Source: Bog-159 sp963785255 (GTDB lineage Bacteria; Acidobacteriota; Terriglobia; Bryobacterales; Bryobacteraceae). Taken from it: DNA of 64,000 bases. Both the position numbers and the translations under genes were made by a program. Below the pieces are notes generated by a model. The model was not told the DNA's origin. It saw only the letters and a program-made list of their open reading frames with translations, and searched no databases. This document shows, one piece after another, positions 62,701 to 64,000 of the stretch (position 1 is the stretch's first letter; every line of letters begins with the position of its first letter). Location: contig CAWAUR010000015.1 of assembly GCA_963785255.1 (NCBI GenBank), positions 310,001-374,000 of the forward strand. The letters run 5' to 3'.

Positions 62701-62875
62701 CGGTAAGAAGGTTTACCAGATCGGCCTGCCGATTCACCAGGGCTTCCGCGGCATCCAGGAGGATAAAGGCAAGGACGCGCGAACCCTCGCCAACAGGCTT
62801 TCGCCTACGGTTTCCGACCCCAACGCATACACACCGGAGTTCAAGGGCTTTCTGGTGAAGGTGGAGAAGGTATGA
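59747..62875 (+). CDS. fdnG: Formate dehydrogenase alpha subunit, selenocysteine-containing
   Basis: One gene is read across TGA 60338-60340 as selenocysteine 198. The 1042-residue protein has a Tat signal (SRRDFLK), the 4Fe-4S ligands C52, C55, C59 and C94 (CPYCSVSC, TLCPKG), and the active site ETQARV-Sec-HGPTVSSLGPTFGRGAM, as in E. coli FdnG/FdoG. Molybdopterin domains follow (MGGNPAENHP, VVDPRFTRTAA) and an MopB C-terminal domain (EMPVELADDLGIRGGEKVKI). It oxidises formate to CO2 outside the inner membrane. A strong SD (gaggagag) precedes the ATG. The stop overlaps the beta-subunit ATG. Confidence 0.93.
60338..60369 (+). promoter_or_regulatory. Bacterial SECIS element for selenocysteine insertion
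   Basis: Numbering U of UGA as 1, the RNA can fold with G15-C32, G16-C31, a bulged U17 (base 60354), stem C18-A22 with U26-G30 and an apical loop G23-U24-U25. Bulged U17 and loop G23-U24 are the SelB-contact bases of the E. coli fdhF element and sit at the same offsets here. Confidence 0.85.
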
Positions 62876-63759
62876 GCCAGGCTACCTTAACCATCCGCCG
62901 GATTTCCGCGCATGCCGGACCGGTTCCCGGCGCGGGCGTGGAACGCGAGGAGCAGGTATGCAAGCTGGTCGATACCACCACCTGCATCGGCTGCAAAGCC
63001 TGCGAAGTGGCCTGTCTCGAATGGAACGGTTATAGCTTCCGCGACACGGTTTTTCAGAACAGTTATCAAACCATGCCGGAGACGGCTTGGAATTACTGGA
63101 ACCTGATCAAGTTCAACGAGCACGAGCGCGACGACGGCAGCATGATGCTGCTGATGCGCAAGGATCAGTGCATGCATTGCGCCGATCCGGGCTGTCTGGC
63201 GGCCTGCCCGGCCGACAGCGCCATCGTGCAATATACCAACGGCATTGTCGATTTTCAGCAGGACCATTGCATCGGCTGCGGTTATTGCGTGAGCGGCTGT
63301 CCGTTCAACATTCCCAAGTTCAACCAGCACACCAAGAAGATGTTCAAGTGTACGCTGTGCAGCGACCGCGTAGCCGAAGGGCTGGAGCCGGCGTGCATCA
63401 AATCGTGCCCCACCGGATGTCTGCACTTCGGCACCAAGGAGGACATGAAGCAGTTGGCCGAAACACGCGCCCAGCAGCTTCGCGAGCACAGCAACTTTGC
63501 CAACGCCGGCGTTTACGATCCGGCGGGCGTGGGCGGCACCGGCGTCATCTACGTGCTGCACGACGTGACCAATCCGGAAGCCTACGGCGGACTGCCTGCG
63601 AATCCACGGATTCCGTGGGTCGTCAAGTTCTGGAAGGGTCCGCTGAAATGGATCGGCAATCTCGCCATGATCGGCGGGGTCATCGGCGTGACGCTGCACT
63701 ATCTGCGGTTCGGCCCCAAACAAGTGGAGCCGGAAAATAACGGAGCGGAGCGGCCATGA
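62872..63759 (+). CDS. fdnH: Formate dehydrogenase beta subunit, iron-sulfur protein
   Basis: The 295-residue protein has four ferredoxin-type Cys clusters: TCIGCKACEVACLEW, QCMHCADPGCLAACP, HCIGCGYCVSGCPFNIP and KCTLCSDRVAEG with CIKSCPTG. A C-terminal hydrophobic helix (GNLAMIGGVIGVTLHYL) anchors it in the membrane, as in FdnH/FdoH. It passes electrons from the alpha subunit to the cytochrome b subunit. Its ends overlap both neighbours by four bases (ATGA). Confidence 0.95.
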   Translation: MSQATLTIRRISAHAGPVPGAGVEREEQVCKLVDTTTCIGCKACEVACLEWNGYSFRDTVFQNSYQTMPETAWNYWNLIKFNEHERDDGSMMLLMRKDQCMHCADPGCLAACPADSAIVQYTNGIVDFQQDHCIGCGYCVSGCPFNIPKFNQHTKKMFKCTLCSDRVAEGLEPACIKSCPTGCLHFGTKEDMKQLAETRAQQLREHSNFANAGVYDPAGVGGTGVIYVLHDVTNPEAYGGLPANPRIPWVVKFWKGPLKWIGNLAMIGGVIGVTLHYLRFGPKQVEPENNGAERP

Positions 63760-64000
63760 GCACTTCGGTAATTCCGCCGGCGCCTGTGGCGCACCGCCGC
63801 CGGGCGATTCTGCGTTACACATTAAACGAGCGCCTCAATCATTGGATCGCCGCTCTCACCTACATTTACTGCTTGATGACGGGCCTGGCCTTCTGGTCGC
63901 CGTACATGTTCTGGATGGCCGTAATACTGGGCGGCGGAGCCACCTCGCGCTTCTGGCATCCCTGGTTCGGACTGGTCTTCACTGTGTCCGTTTTCTGGAT
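63756..64000 (+). CDS. fdnI: Formate dehydrogenase gamma subunit, cytochrome b (partial)
   Basis: The ATG overlaps the beta-subunit stop and the frame runs off the window. The 81 visible residues have LRYTLNERLNHWIAALTYIY, with the His that binds heme b in FdnI-type proteins, and two hydrophobic helices. It would carry electrons to the quinone pool. The usual rest of the family (about 200 residues) is outside the window. Confidence 0.88.
   Translation, partial: MSTSVIPPAPVAHRRRAILRYTLNERLNHWIAALTYIYCLMTGLAFWSPYMFWMAVILGGGATSRFWHPWFGLVFTVSVFW

Overview
The window looks like chromosome from a member of the Acidobacteriota, most likely the Bryobacterales / Candidatus Solibacter group. This is inferred from gene content, not from a marker gene: winged-helix regulators fused to TolB-like PD40 repeats, an ADOP-type (MacB-like) permease, an Oar-like TonB-dependent receptor with an N-terminal carboxypeptidase-regulatory domain, many secreted glycoside hydrolases, and dense families of small palindromic repeats that sit between genes and in two cases inside them. 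No tRNA, rRNA, CRISPR array, prophage or intact transposase was seen.

Layout. 1-6 kb: end of a LytS-type kinase with its LytTR regulator, a secreted tyrosine phosphatase, an aromatic amino acid ammonia-lyase with the Phe-Leu selectivity pair of phenylalanine ammonia-lyases, and a FecR-domain protein. 5.7-11.4 kb: a PEGA protein, a DUF481 protein and a damaged area where one winged-helix/PD40 regulator gene is cut in two by a duplicated promoter plus gene start. 11.5-20 kb: aquaporin, a secretin-cohesin fusion with two pseudopilins, smpB, pepA, a PLP dehydratase and rpsT. 20-24.4 kb (minus strand): psd-pssA and a USG-1-like gene, lptE and holA. 24.6-30.6 kb: peroxiredoxin, acetyltransferase, and five minus-strand genes whose ends all overlap (Phd-type antitoxin, RelE/ParE toxin, TumE toxin, TumA antitoxin, DUF5107-TPR protein).

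30.7-41 kb is a sugar locus: MFS sugar transporter, ROK kinase and GH2 enzyme in one tight operon, then DUF2147, a GH3 enzyme, a DUF1080 protein and a DinB-like protein. 41-46 kb: cyclase, ctaA with a clear terminator, a YdcF-like protein coupled to glmS. 46-56 kb: a G-rich tract, a STGP-motif protein, the ADOP permease, a GH36 enzyme and a TonB receptor. 56-59.4 kb: sugar aminotransferase plus Gfo/Idh oxidoreductase pair, a decayed Ser/Thr kinase and a STAS protein.

The window ends in a formate dehydrogenase operon (alpha, beta, start of gamma). The alpha gene has an in-frame TGA at 60338-60340 followed by a stem-loop that keeps the key bases of the E. coli SECIS element, so it is read here as one selenoprotein gene. 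The most unusual items are this selenoprotein, the five-gene overlapping toxin-antitoxin/DUF5107 array, the split regulator, and repeats that supply stop codons or lie inside coding sequence.
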